From: Casuarius casuarius
Taxonomy: Eukaryota > Chordata > Aves > Casuariiformes > Casuariidae
Assembly: GCA_003342895.1 (NCBI GenBank)
Contig: PTFA01000366.1
Coordinates: forward strand, 496,001-560,000
Length of the DNA stretch: 64,000 nucleotides
Reading direction: 5' to 3'
Part shown: in pieces, positions 1-12,400 of the stretch
Layout of the letters: every line of letters begins with the position of its first letter
How positions within the stretch are numbered: the first letter of the stretch is position 1
The notes under the pieces: model-generated
Told to the model about the DNA's origin: nothing
The model's input: only the letters and a program-made list of their open reading frames with translations
Database searches by the model: none
Position numbers and translations under genes: made by a program

Positions 1-3000
1 ACGCCCTCACAGAGATCCAGCAACTTTCCCTTCACAAAAGCCATGCTCACTTGCTCCTGACAGACCATGCTCACTGTTTGCTCCATGGTCTTACTCTTTA
101 GTAAAGACACTGAGAGCCTACCTGGGGACTCACTAGACTGCAGTTCCCAAGAGCCCCTTAGAGCCCTTTGTGGAGCCAGGAGTTGGATATATTGGCACCC
201 TACCATAGGGCTTACACTGTTGTGACACGTGTCCAGGCTGTCCAGCCTGATCTATAGCTTCACGCCCGAGTTCCTCCAGAGGTCTTGAGTGATGCCACCT
301 GCTCCTGCTGACATATTTGCAGATAACCAGTCTATCTAGGTCAAGTACTTCTTTTATATACTTCAAACTGATCTACCTCTTCTGCTAAGAAGTGTGGTGT
401 GGAGATTTCCCAAGTATCATTAAGCGTAAAGACCAAAGCAAAAAATTAATTGGCTTTAATCTAGTATGACTCTTTTATCCCAGGGTACCCCCTTTAAACT
501 TTGGTCATCAAGAGATAATACTAATTCTTTAGCTGACTGCCTGCTTTTAGTATGTTTAAAGATCTTTTTACTATCAGCTTGAGCAATTTTTGCAAGGGGA
601 TCTTCAAAAACTCTTTCAACTTCGTATTTCCCATTTATATTTGACTTGCCACATTATGTATCCTTTCCCATTCCTCTTTTGGGCAACCTTTCTGTTTTTA
701 AAGGTTAATGTTTTCCTTTCGATAACTTCTTAACTTCCCATGAAACTACGAAGGTTTGTTATGGGAGTGTCTGAACTGCTTTGTTTTCTTTCTGAGTTTT
801 GCCACACAATTTGCTTGGACTTCTGGTACAGTGTTTTTTGAGAGCACCCAGGCTGCTTGTAGGCTTCTGATTTTTTTCTCCTCTTAGATGCTTTTGTTTA
901 TTTTAGAGTTTGCTTCATTTTATGTGTTCCTTTCCTGAAATTGAACATCTGCATGCTACATTCACTTGGCACACTTGCTCTTGCTATAATGTTAAACTTA
1001 ATGTTAAACCTTTCAAATGGAATTCCAATCATAGTTCCTAATTTTGTCATTCAAAGACCTAAGGGTTACCATGTTAAACTCATTCCGTGGTGTCTTCTGA
1101 ATTGCATGCTTATTGTTGTTTCATAGCTTCTAATTTCCTGAGCTCTGTTCCTAGTTCTAAATTTATGCTTTTCCTAGACTCAGAGATACAGTCTGGAATG
1201 CCATTTGTAATTTTTGCATTGCAAAATCTAGTGGCTGCTGTCATAAACTTAGTTTGGATCTTCTTTGCAATAGTACACTTACTGTTGCTCTATAGCCTCT
1301 ACCGTCTTAAATCTTAACCTGCAAATCAGTCTTAACTCTAGGCATAGACTGCATTGAGTGATACTCTAAATAATGACATGACATTATTTCACTGAGAAAT
1401 TATTTCACTGAGGCTATTGTCCCCCAAATACTTTTGATTTTACTAACTTTGAAAGACCTTTACTGAAAAGCAAAATGAACACATTTGCTTAATACTAATA
1501 TTTATTGAAAGAAAAAGGTAGGAAATATAATTTTATATGCAGAAGGAAAAGAATCTAGTAGTAAAATTCTTAGAAGCTTTTAGATATTAAGAAAGATCAT
1601 TAGCATTTTTACAGCTATATCTCTTCCTTTTCCCGAAAGGAAACAGGGGTCTCATTGTACCGCCTGGTGAGACTCATCATACTTTGAGCTTCAGGACAGA
1701 GGAATATTTTTCCTTATGAGAGGTGTTCTTACATTGTCTAATCACTATTATTAATCTGTGTTATGACAAGCGGCTGTACCTAATTTGTCACTCTTTTTTT
1801 CTAGGAAGGATAGATCTAAGTTTAGCATCATTTCTATATTTTATGCTTATTCACATCAGCCTCATTTTGTTTTGTGGTTAATTCTACCTGGGGAGTTCTT
1901 CTAATTCTTCTGTCTCCAAGCCTCAGCTGCCTAGGTGCTCTCTATATATCTTGTGCAATAATATTCTTCATTCATTTTCTCCCTAAGAAATTTCCTGGAT
2001 ACAGTCCTCAATAAACTTCAGGTCCATTATCGGGTTGCTGTCTAATTCTCACTGTACAGCTTCTACTTTACCAAGCCTTAAACATACTGCTTTTCCATAA
2101 GCACCGCTCTTGCTATTTGAAAGCACACCCTTGATGTGCTTTCAGATTTCTCAGGGAGGGAATTTGGCATCAGCTGCTGAAGAACATCCCTGTGCCCAAT
2201 CCACCTCTGCAAAGAGCTTACCCACGGGGGTTTCAGCGAGCGTTCTTACCTCTCCCAGTGGGGCCAAGGCACACTTCAGCTGTGGTTGGGGCCTCCTGCC
2301 CTGTTCAGAGAAGGAGAAGGGGGTCCGGCCTCCTGCACATTGGGGTGGGATGGGGAGTGCAGCTGAGCTGGCTTGGCTCCAGCCATCCCTTTGAACTGGT
2401 GTCACTGAAAGAGTGTTTTACACACGCCCAGGACATGAAAGGTGTAAGTACAAGAGACTAGTGATTTTAAAGGAATAATCACGGACGCTGGTGATGACCT
2501 GTGTTTTTCTGTATCTGTATGGAACCCTATTTGCAGTTCCATCCTCTGCTGGGAGCGAGGTGAGCTGCCTCCACCAAACCTATCCTCCATTCCTTCGCAA
2601 TTCTGCAAGACAGCACAAGTCTTCGTACTGCATCAGTGAGGCTTGGGAAATGGCTGGGCTGTATTTCGATGACATTCTTCTCATGGGTGATGACCATTCC
2701 TGCTGTGACCTCCACCTGTCCACATTCCTACAGCCTCAGCAACTGAGGCTGTAGTGGATTTATTGCGCACACTGGGATCCTGCAGTGCTGCTTTGAAAAA
2801 TGAATCACTTTCCCATGATAATAAAGGGAGGTTGGGGCCGTGCAAATAATTATTTCCTGTCTCATAGATCTAGGTGCTCCCTGTCTCTGGACAAATTAAC
2901 TCCTTTTGAGTCAGTTTCAAGGCTAGCTAGTAGAGGGGACCATGGCAGTACAGTCCCTTGCATCTTTGTTACCAGGCACTGAGGAAGGGTCCAAAAGGAG

Positions 3001-4095
3001 CAAACTCTGTATGATTTTGTTGTTTTCTACCCAGTGCTCTCCCTTGGCAAACCATTTATTAACTGCTGCAGGAGCCTGTTCTGCAGTCAGCACCTTGCAC
3101 CCAGTGAACTAATACCGTGAGCAATGCAAAGATATTTCTGGAACTGCTGCTGATTTTACCTTCCTTTGATTATCTTACCTGGTACCAGATGGCTATGGCT
3201 AAAATCTACATTCTTGAGTGATAAAAGGTTAAGGTGAATTTGTCTATGTTTTTTGTACTGTGGTTGGTGTTCTGATGACACAGCAATTTAACTGCTGAGA
3301 CAGAGCATTATCTTAAGCAAAACATTACCAATATGGCTAGCAGAAATTTGTATGCAATCTCAGTTATTTTTTCCTGTTCCACATTCAGTACTCTATGGCT
3401 CGGGAAGGCAGCTATCTGGTCTGTGCAGTGTTATGCCAAATAATGCACTGGAAGAGCATAAGCTAACACAGCCCCTGACATCTCTGTTGACTTTTCCAGT
3501 AGCACTTTGGCAAGGTAAATTTGCTTCAGTGTAAAGTGAAAGTAACTCAGAACTGCCAGGAAGCAAAGCCTCCAGCATCACTGACATGCTGACATGCTGC
3601 CACGCAACCTACTAAACAGGGTTAGCGGGAGTGGGCTGGGACACCGCAGCTCTGCTGAACAGGCCAAGGTGTTCCCGGGAACATGAACATATTCCTGAAT
3701 GCACACAAGTATATCTACATGCACAAACCAGGACAAGCACAACATCGAATTAAAGGAAAACAACAGCATAACAAACACACGATAAGCCTCCTGAGGGGTT
3801 ACAACTCTGAGATGAGAAGTTATGTCAGACTTAAGGAGTATTTTGTTCCTTGCTTTTTAGGTAGTGATACAACTTCAGGTACTGCACATATCTAAGAATC
3901 TTGCAGCTGTTAATGTATTTAATCTTATCAGTCTCTATGAGTTAAATAAGGCTGCAAGAAAGAGTATTTCCCTTAAGATTTTCAGCTCTGTTGACCTGTC
4001 TGAAACTTTGTAATCTCTCTCATCACAGGGACTCAGTGGTTCTATGTCTGTAATATAATTCACCTCACAACCCCTTATGCAGTAATGCAGTATCA
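1..4095. other. Non-coding DNA, no gene recognised
   Basis: Every frame is broken at short intervals and the small open frames have no recognisable domain, so I call no gene. The sequence is AT-leaning and CpG-poor. Two things stand out. Positions 40-90 carry a short imperfect direct duplication around the words CCATGCTCACT and TTGCTCC. Positions 2150-2400 form a locally GC-rich patch with few stops on either strand; being open in several frames at once points to base composition rather than coding. No repeat family was recognised in this stretch by eye. Confidence 0.6.
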
Positions 4096-4205
4096 CTCCC
4101 CATCACACAGGTAGGAGATGGAGTACAAGAGGGTACAGGACTTGCCTGATGTCATGCATGATGTCTTTGTCAAATAACAGTCTCTGGCACAGGAGTCCAT
4201 GATCC
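4096..4205 (-). repeat. MIR/CORE-SINE-like fragment (degraded)
   Basis: On the + strand the order of words follows the reverse complement of the MIR core: CCCCAT, then ACAGGTAGGAGATGGAG (compare ACAGATGAGGAAACTGAG), then AGAGGGTACAGGACTTGCC (compare AGAGAGGTTAAGTGACTTGCC), then a GTCA word and CTCTGGCACAGGAG near the end. That order and spacing are those of the MIR tRNA-derived SINE core, known across amniotes and sparse but present in birds. The assignment rests on my recollection of the consensus, the divergence is high, and the boundaries are approximate. The alternative is chance similarity. Confidence 0.45.
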
Positions 4206-6072
4206 AGAAAAGTGCCTTACACACATACAGTAACAGTGTTTCCTTCCCTAGGTACCGGATGGAGACCCAGGATTGCTACAAGAGCACGCAGCAGTCTGGC
4301 AGACTGGTCAGGTTTTGCTGCAGTGACCAGACTTGGACAAGGACTAGATGGTACTTCGTTGCAAAACATCAGGAGAATGGTCTGCCCCTTCAAGGGGTTG
4401 ATGGATACTTCTCCTCATCTTTCCCAGTATAAGCATGTGGTGAGAAAGGACTATGTGCTGGAAAGGGCAGCTTTGAGGACAGAATATGGAATTCTGCAAT
4501 TCAGGCCTGAAAAAATCTGCCGTAACCCTATTTGCTTTCTTTTTTTTTATAAAACACTGGGCTACTGAAAGGATGCTTGAAGAAAGATTCCTGCTGCCAT
4601 ATTCGTTCTTCCAATCACAGTTTCAAGGTATTCTTCACAATAAAATTGTTAGAACTAAGTAAATGAAATAGACTTTCCAAACAAGAAGATAGCAGCCTGA
4701 GGCAAAACCCGTATCATCTGCCTTTCCTGTCTGAGCTTTCAAGCTGAGGCTCTGCTTCCCCCCAGAGCTCTGTTTCTTCCAGTGTCAGGTCTGGAGCATC
4801 TAGAGTTTATTTAGAAAACAAGAGAGTTTGGCCCCTAACAAACAAGCCATGCCATATTTACACAGTCAGATGCAACAGCCATGCCTGAAAGACTGGAAAC
4901 CCCTACAGAGAGGGACTTTACCAGTGCTTTCAACACATTATTTAAAAACAGTCTTTGGTGTTTTTGTAGCTTTTGGCTATATAGACAAAACACAGCTTGT
5001 AAAAAAAATAAAATGAAATATGATCTGAAAAATGTCTGACAGTATTTAAGCTCTTTTCCTTCCATTTTTACTCCTGGCTAACACAAATGACTCAGAAAGC
5101 ATGTCCTATCCTTTGTGCTCTGAAGGTATAGAATTATTTGTATGCAAAACCTTTTGCTAAGGGTTTCTCAAAGTTTGTGTGACACATCATCATAGCAGTT
5201 TTGCTAATACAATGGGCCTAATTTGTTCCAAAGTGAGCTCCTCCTCCTCTTCCCACTAGATTTACTTTCTTCCTCTCTTGTTATCATTAATGTGTTCATA
5301 AACCTTCAGGTTCACCACATTAGGGCCATTTTTCCCAAAACATCTTGCTACAGTAAATGTGAACATTATTCCATCTGTCTCCTATGAACAAATGGTGCCA
5401 AAACCGTATGGCAGTCCTACAAGAACACCTGTTAAAACACAAAAACAGAAAGAAAGAGATAGAAAATAAATAAATAAGAGGAATATTTGTTACAGGATTC
5501 AACAAAATGGTCGGGGAAAAACTAGCTTTTGTGGCTTTTTAAATGATGAGGACTTGAAGACGGCTGCTCCAGTGGTTACCTTCTGGCTGTTCGGTTGAGA
5601 GGCATAAATCCACTCACATAACCAGAAAAAAATGGCTCTTTATAAGGACAAATGTACTCTCTTGTGGTCTTCATCTACTGCATCAAGTGCTCTTTGGCAA
5701 ATGCCATTTTGTGACTTTTTTTTTTTATGTTATGGGGTACTTTCAAGAACTGCTGTTCTGCAGAGTTGTTTTCTTGTCAATTTATACTCTTGTAAATCTC
5801 TCTCTCAAATGTCAGAGAGCTAGCTAAAATTAAAATCATATGTCTATCTACTTGTAGCCAGTAAATGAGAATAAAGGCATTCCTGAATCCCATCAGAGGA
5901 TCCCTGTGGTATTTCAGACATCTTGGAGGTTGTTGTCATCAAGTCCGTTCTTACTAGAGATCACTCCAGCATTATAACGAGCTCACCCTTACCATTATCT
6001 TCGTTACAGTACTAATTGCGCTAGCAGTTGGGCAGTTACAATAACAGTCAGTGCACTCTCTTGCTCCTTCCA
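4206..6072. other. Non-coding DNA, no gene recognised
   Basis: A 118-codon + strand frame at 4212-4568 has no recognisable domain, and a second frame overlaps it, so it is most likely chance. The rest is AT-rich with runs such as the T tract near 5719-5727. No mobile element or RNA gene is visible. Confidence 0.55.
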
Positions 6073-6078
6073 CCTACC
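6073..6078. repeat. Target-site duplication, left copy (CCTACC)
   Basis: CCTACC lies immediately 5' of the TG that opens the LTR and is repeated exactly after the closing CA. A 6-bp duplication is typical of class II (ERVK / alpha-beta-retrovirus-like) integrase. Confidence 0.8.
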
Positions 6079-6383
6079 TGTTGGGGACCAAGATTGAGTA
6101 ATGCTGTGTAAGACAGTGGAGAGTCTTTAAGGCAGAAAGTAATGAAGTGGTAACTGTGATTTGAGCCCAGAGTGTGTGCAAGTGAGTTGCCACTGATCAT
6201 GTGTCTTCCTGCCTGTATCAGCAGCCACGGTGTGCCTCCCTGCCTACGTGCCGAGCAGCTGTGGTGGGCCTGTCCTGCTGGGCTATCCTGCCCCCCTGCT
6301 TGGCATCAGAAGACACCTTACCCACCTATCACAAGATGCCACAAGGCCAAGAAGATACTTGGAGGAGTGGCTGAGCTAGTGGC

Positions 6384-6390
6384 TATATAA
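6384..6390 (+). promoter_or_regulatory. TATA box of the solo LTR
   Basis: TATATAA sits 78 bp before the LTR end, in the U3 promoter position relative to the AATAAA downstream. It could still drive transcription into the + strand flank, but nothing in the sequence shows activity. Confidence 0.7.
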
Positions 6391-6407
6391 CCAGCCATTG
6401 TGTTTTC

Positions 6408-6413
6408 AATAAA
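6408..6413 (+). terminator. LTR polyadenylation signal AATAAA
   Basis: AATAAA in the context TTTTCAATAAAGGC is followed by a T/G-rich stretch ending in TTGTGG within 25 bp, the usual cleavage and polyadenylation context at the R/U5 boundary of a short-R LTR. Confidence 0.7.
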
Positions 6414-6461
6414 GGCTTTCTTGCACCATTCTTCTTGTGGTCCGTGTCGTCATATGCCACA

Positions 6462-6467
6462 CCTACC
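6462..6467. repeat. Target-site duplication, right copy (CCTACC)
   Basis: Exact copy of the six bases that precede the LTR. One or two bases on either side also match, so the duplication edge is fixed by the TG and CA ends rather than by the repeat alone. Confidence 0.8.
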
Positions 6468-9400
6468 TACAGCCATACATGCAGCCCATTGACATAGCTG
6501 TTGACCCAGGTGAACTCCCCACCCAGGTGGAGGCTGCCATTGTCTTAGGCCTACATTTAAGAGAAAACCCAGAGGTTGGGTGAAATAAATCACCAGGGAC
6601 AGAGAAGCAAGGGGAGCAGGAAGTATATAATTACCCAAAAGACATTAAGCTAATACAGCCTAATGTTTTAACATTCACCCCAAGAAGAAGGAAGCAAGAG
6701 TATGAGTCCAGTAGATACAGTGACACAGTATATCATGCAACCCTGTCTTTTTTAACCAGAGGTCACGAGTTATGTACATTCTCTCAGAATCTCTAAGGTG
6801 TTTTGAGTTTCCAAATGTGCTAATCTCATCTGATGAATCATCTGCCATATCGTTTGTTCACTAACACCAGGGAACAAAACTTGCTTTAATTTGCAGAATT
6901 AAGTATGACCAAGCAATTGTGTGTGGTTATTTCAAGGCCACTATGGACTTCCCACATATAACATACTGTGAGACCTGAAAACACACAGAAGGCAGCTTTG
7001 TGCATCAGAGCCCTGAGGGGCTTGGAGCACATCAGTTATTGGTTCCTGTTTCAGTGTTGCCTCTGTGGGCCATCCACTTGCACGCATGCTTGCAGTTGCA
7101 ACCTTGAATTGTTCTCCACCACGCAGACAAGTATAATAAAAAAGGTCAGTTCATGCTGACTAATTGTTCTCTCTCACTCAGTTGTGTCTGCTTGACCTGG
7201 AAGAAGTGGAAGCAGTTTTCCTGGTCAAGTGGACACTGTATTCACTGAGCACTGTAATCTGTGGCTACAGATGGAGGGCATGTGTTGTGAGGAAGCAGTG
7301 CTTTCCCCAGCTGTCCCCAGTGCCACAGGTCTGCAAACTTTTTCAGAAGTGGCAGTCCCCAGTTTGGACTCCTTTGCCAATTAAGCATGTCAAAAATAAG
7401 CTTTTGGCTGTAGAAACACAACAGAAAGACAGCCTCTGATTCAAGCTTCCTTTGGAGGTGTCTGGATTGAAGCATGATTCCCTTCTCTATATATGAGGGT
7501 AATGGCAGTTATTGATACTCAATAAGCAGCTGTGTGTATGCAAATAATCAAAAGCTACTGTAAATACAAAGAAATAAGAAGTTTTTTTATGCGCTGTAAT
7601 GCTTCCTCTTTATTTTCCTGAAGGAATTCTGTATACTGCCTGGAACAGAAAAGTGGGTCTTCATTTTTTTCTAGGCACTCAACTACCTTTTAGGGCTTGC
7701 TCTTTCCTACTGAAAGCATTTTCTTGCCACATCTGCTAAAAGTATTCAGCTAATTATTTTCTGATTAGCCACCATTACCACAGCTAAATGGATCTGGTAA
7801 GACTTTCTCCAAATTAAAGTAGCAAAGCAAATGCATTGGTTAGGCTTTCATCGTGTGTTTTGCAAATCCCAAAAGAGAAGGTGCTCTTGTGAAAGGAAGC
7901 CTGCAAGACTGAGGTCACAAGGAAAGGAAAATATAGAGCAGAAGAGTCACTAGACCAACCACAAGACTGAGAACAATAAGCCAGCTTGTACAAAATGATA
8001 ATTTTTAGGAATATAAATTGCCTCTAGTCATGTTTCTTGAGTTACCTGTTCTCCTTTGCACATATTTTTCAACCAGATTACAGAAGAAATGTTCTTAAGG
8101 GAATAGTGTGAAAGAATTAGCTACTTCATGAAGATCTTGGACTTCTTTAAAGAATTAAGCTAGTCATGGAGAGGTGAGAATAGTATTTTCTGTGGGGGCT
8201 TTTCTGTCTCTCCGCTGCAAGGTTGGCAAGGTCACCATTGGTAGGTGGGAGATAATGGAAAAGATACATGAGAAGAAGATCCCATTAGGAAAGGAGAAGA
8301 AAAACAGAGGTTTCAAAATACAGCTCATTCCCAAACTAGAGGTTCTCACGTATTTATTTTAGCTCCCCTTTCTGGGAGGTATTGTTTGCATGAAAATGCT
8401 TCTTCCCTTGTATTACTTGCTTTGTGCAGACGTGGTTTACAAAACATCCTTCATCATTTCCTGAGTTTTGCCATGATGTAGATGCTGTCAGAACCATTGT
8501 CCTCACAGGCTGCACTGCAGTGTGCTGTGCAGACCATACTAACAACATTTAGTGTAAGAAATTAAAAGTATGTGAAGCATAATGAGAAGCATGCTTTTCA
8601 CATCTCTGGAAGCAATTAACTATAGATCTGAGAGCGCCTTGAGTGGCAGAGGTCAAGGTCAAACTGAGACACCAGTATTCCCAAAGGCTGGTGGTGTTTG
8701 AATGTAGAATTTTCCAATACAGAATTGCAACCACACTGAATGCTGAATTTTGTTTCCGATTCACTGCTGAACTCCTTCAAATCTCCTTTGGATGCATAAT
8801 CTTGGTTTGGGTTCATCTCTGCTGAGAAGCTCTGGCAAAACATAAATAAATCAAATTTGTGCTCCCTGAACCTCGTATCTATTTCTGCCCTCTACTGGAA
8901 ACAAAGCCACCTGCACTCACAGAGCTACAGGAAACTGGGAACACAGCTACTGCCAGAAAAATATCTCCCTGTACACGTTGGTGACCATGGTGGTACCCAC
9001 TTTTTTTTTGTCTTTGTGACTGCTGAACAGTTTTGGCTGTAAAACCACTGTTTAGGGCTACAATACTAGAACTGAAATAGTGATTGTCTGTGAACTTAAA
9101 AGTCTGCACCATTCTTGTGAAAAAGTGAGGAAGTTTAGATAGTGATTCGTGGGGTAACAATAAATTGTCATTTTTGCATTCTGAGGTGCAATGCATATTT
9201 GCTTCATCTGGCCCTGAATAAGGGGTTGGGCAGCACATGTTAGAATATAATGCTGGTCACTGAAACAAGTACTTAAGCTTTTCCACTGGGGTGACTTTCA
9301 AGAGCCTGTTATGACTGGTTTTGCCAGTGTCTGTCAGATTTCCTCTCAGTTATGATTATCATTTCATTAGTATACTGACTTGTGGGTATGACAGGGAGAC

Positions 9401-12400
9401 AGAATTTCTGAGAGCTCCATGAAAGAAGGAAGCAAATCTATTAGGGAAAAAAATGACTGTGTGAGAATTACAAATTATTCTGTAAAGTTGGATTGCACAA
9501 ATGAATGGGGCTGTCACAAGGAGAAGACTTGTAGCAAAGCCCTTCAGGGGCACCTCAGGCTGGAGAGAACGTCTGAAGGTGCAGTGGACCTGAGTGTGGG
9601 GGAGCTCTCTGTGGCCACGTCCCCTGCCTTGCCCCATTCATGAGGGTTTTCCTACTGTCACTCACATTGAGACGCACAAGCAGAATTAGGCATAGGAATA
9701 TTGAAGCAGATAAGGCAAGCTACTAACATGCTATGACAGAGGTAAATACCTCATTGGGGGTTATGAAAGAGCACAGCTGGAAGGAGCTAATAATATACAG
9801 TAATATGGCTTTGTGTCTAGAAGTCTGAGTTGGTGTTATCTGGGTTCTCTGGAGCCTTAGGAATTTTCTATTAATTACTGTATCCTGCCGTGCACAAACT
9901 GCAGGTTGTCTCCATCTTGCTGTTTAACAAGAAACTCCACCCAGCCTGACCTTCCTTCTTTGAGGCATACTCTTTACCTTGCTTTCTCTCCACCCTTCCA
10001 GAGATGATTTCCCTTGTGGGAACAATGAAGACATTCAAAGCAATTAGGAGTGGGGTGGTTAATCTTCACGGAGCTCTGCAAATCGTGTCACTTAGAATCA
10101 CTCTAAACAACTCCAGCATAATTAGGCCAGTGCCTCTGGCTTTATGCTCTGGTCTCAGCTACTTGGGTTTTGCAGCTGCTTCTAGGTTTAAAATATTTGC
10201 AGGAAGCTTTGCTGGAGCTGGTAGCGGAATACATGTTCAAGCTGATGTCTGCAATAAGCAGCCTGGTGGAAGCAGGCAGCAGGCAGGCTGTTGAGATGAC
10301 TTGTGGAAAAACTTCAAGCCTGGTGAAAACTCACAGTGTACTTTCCAAAAGCAAAACCCCAGCTAAACCTCGCTGGCCTCGTGGTCTGACCTTTCTTGCT
10401 TTGCAAGCATCATGAAATGCAGGGGAGACGGTGAATTGTCTGACCACTGCCTGCAGAGCTGTCCTGCAGCCCTAATTGCTGGTGAGGTGGTGACAGAGAG
10501 GAAACGTGGGGCTGAGTCACTCTCCGAGTTGCTTGCAGTATCAAGCTGCGGTTCAGTGGGAGCCTTGGTGCATCACAGCTTCACTTCAAGTGGTGTCTTC
10601 TCGTCATTTTCAGTTATGCCAAGTGGTTTGTAAGGGCTGTATTTTTTCCCCTTTCCCAGGAAGGGAGGAGAGTGACTGCACTGCTACACTCCGTCACAGC
10701 CTCAGCACCTCTAATGAAAGCAAACCAGAGGTCAGGCATAGTTTGTATGAAACACCAGAGCGCTTTCTCTCTGTCCCCCCACCCCCAGGCACTGATAGCA
10801 CATGTGTGTTTCACAGATCTGTGCCCAACTCATCAGTCAGCAGCCACTCCTCTTCCCCCAAACTGCTGAACAAACGTGACTTATGCTTTCCCCGCTTTAA
10901 TTTTACTGCACCAGTCCAGCGTTGACACGTCAGCTGTCCCTAAAGAGGTGACACTGCCTTGTTTAACTTCAACTTATTTCACTTTATCTAGAATAATCAT
11001 TTTCCCTGACAGCTTTTTTTTGTCTTTCCTCCACTCTTCACCTCATCCCAAAAAGGACTGTAGAGGGATTCATTTCCCAGCTGTGCAGAAAAGGGAAGAG
11101 AGCAAAACAATTCATAGTGCAGCCAAATTTCAACTGAAAGATGACATTGCATTTACTGAGTGGTAAATGCAGACGAAATGCTGCTGTTATTATTGGATGG
11201 GGGAAGGGAAAGCTTACTCTGTCTATACCAGTATAGTCAACTGCGATAGCACAAATCTAACAGCATTTTGTGTTACAGTATGGAGCATGTTTTGCTCAAA
11301 ATCCCAAAGACAAAAGGGCTGAAACAGGAGGAAATGTTTCTCACTTCCGGAAAGATCACTTCATCCTGCATAGACTCCTGGATGAGAGCTCCTTGTTTGC
11401 GTTGGAGTTAGAAGAAATTCAGTCTTATGCTGATGGGATTCGCACAACAAAGAACCAGAAAACAGCAGGGTCACAAGAGAAGGGAGCTAGTGGAAAGGCA
11501 GCGTGTGCTGTTCATCAATATGTGAAGCAGCAAGCAGACAAAACTGGGGAAAACTGATCTGCACTTACTGTTGTAATTCTGCCTTGAATAAATGCAGGGC
11601 CTATTTAATTCTGATTTATACTGAACTCTGCCTGACCTGAAACTTGTACCTTTTTCTCTTGTTCCAAGTTTCACTTGGATAACATCAGGGAAATGAGAGT
11701 ACAACCAGCCTTCATTTCAACCAATTCTTTCTCCCCACTCCTTGGGTAAGATGTACCTCAACAGAGGGGATGCTTGTCTAAGGGTTTAAGTGCTCAGCTG
11801 GGATTTGACTACTTGTCTGAGGTCGGTTCACAGTCTGTGCTTCAAGACAACTAGCAGGATTTGGTTTGATATCACTTCAGTCAGAGCCTTCCCTCCCTGT
11901 CCTAAAATGGGACAGTCACTCCTCAGTTTCTCCCCTTTTGTCAGCCTCATCATATTGCTCCAGGTGCTTTGCAGGGTCTGTCTCGGTCAGGAGTGTAAGA
12001 CATCTCCATAACCCTGATACAAAAACTAATCATCATTTTTTGTTGAGATGTCAGTACACAAGGGCAGGTAGGTCCAAATGAAGGTGGCTCAGCACCAGTG
12101 CAAAGGAGCTCGCTGGAAGGCCGTATCACTCCAGCTGAAGGTGTCCCTGATGTATTGCTCTACTTCCAAAATGACTTGCTTGTCTTTAAAACAGCACCGA
12201 TTCCCAGAAAACTGCACGTGGCTGTGGCTAAAATACCAAGAGTGTGATTCTGTCTCCGGGATTTGCTGCCTTCATGCTGCGCTCCAGCTGTGCTTTCATG
12301 GTGGATGACATCAGCAGCACTGTTCAAGCCCAGCATATAATATTCTCAAAGCAATACAGAAACTAATTAGTTCCAAGTGTGCCCCTTATTTCCTGACACA

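Larger units (their letters stand above)
6079..6461 (+). mobile_element. Solo LTR of an endogenous retrovirus (class II / ERVK-like)
   Basis: This 383-bp element begins TGTTGGGG and ends GCCACA, the canonical TG...CA retroviral LTR ends, and is flanked by the 6-bp direct repeat CCTACC. Inside it, in the right order for a + strand LTR, are a TATA box (6384-6390) and an AATAAA signal (6408-6413). The signal is followed by a T/G-rich tail (TTCTTGTGG and onwards) suitable for the downstream polyadenylation element and U5. The 24-bp spacing between TATA and AATAAA implies a very short R region. The flanks show no primer-binding site, polypurine tract or gag/pol/env sequence, so this is a solo LTR left by recombination between the two LTRs of a provirus. 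The intact duplication and ends suggest a moderately recent insertion compared with other relics here. Class II is inferred from the 6-bp duplication; I did not match it to a named family. Confidence 0.88.

Noticed and set aside
2110..2461. Three overlapping frames of 84-94 codons on both strands
   Set aside because: Several frames open at once in a GC-rich patch is a composition effect.
10506..10925. 139-codon + strand open frame
   Set aside because: Ser/Pro-rich translation of a locally C-rich stretch, overlapped by frames on both strands, with no recognisable domain.
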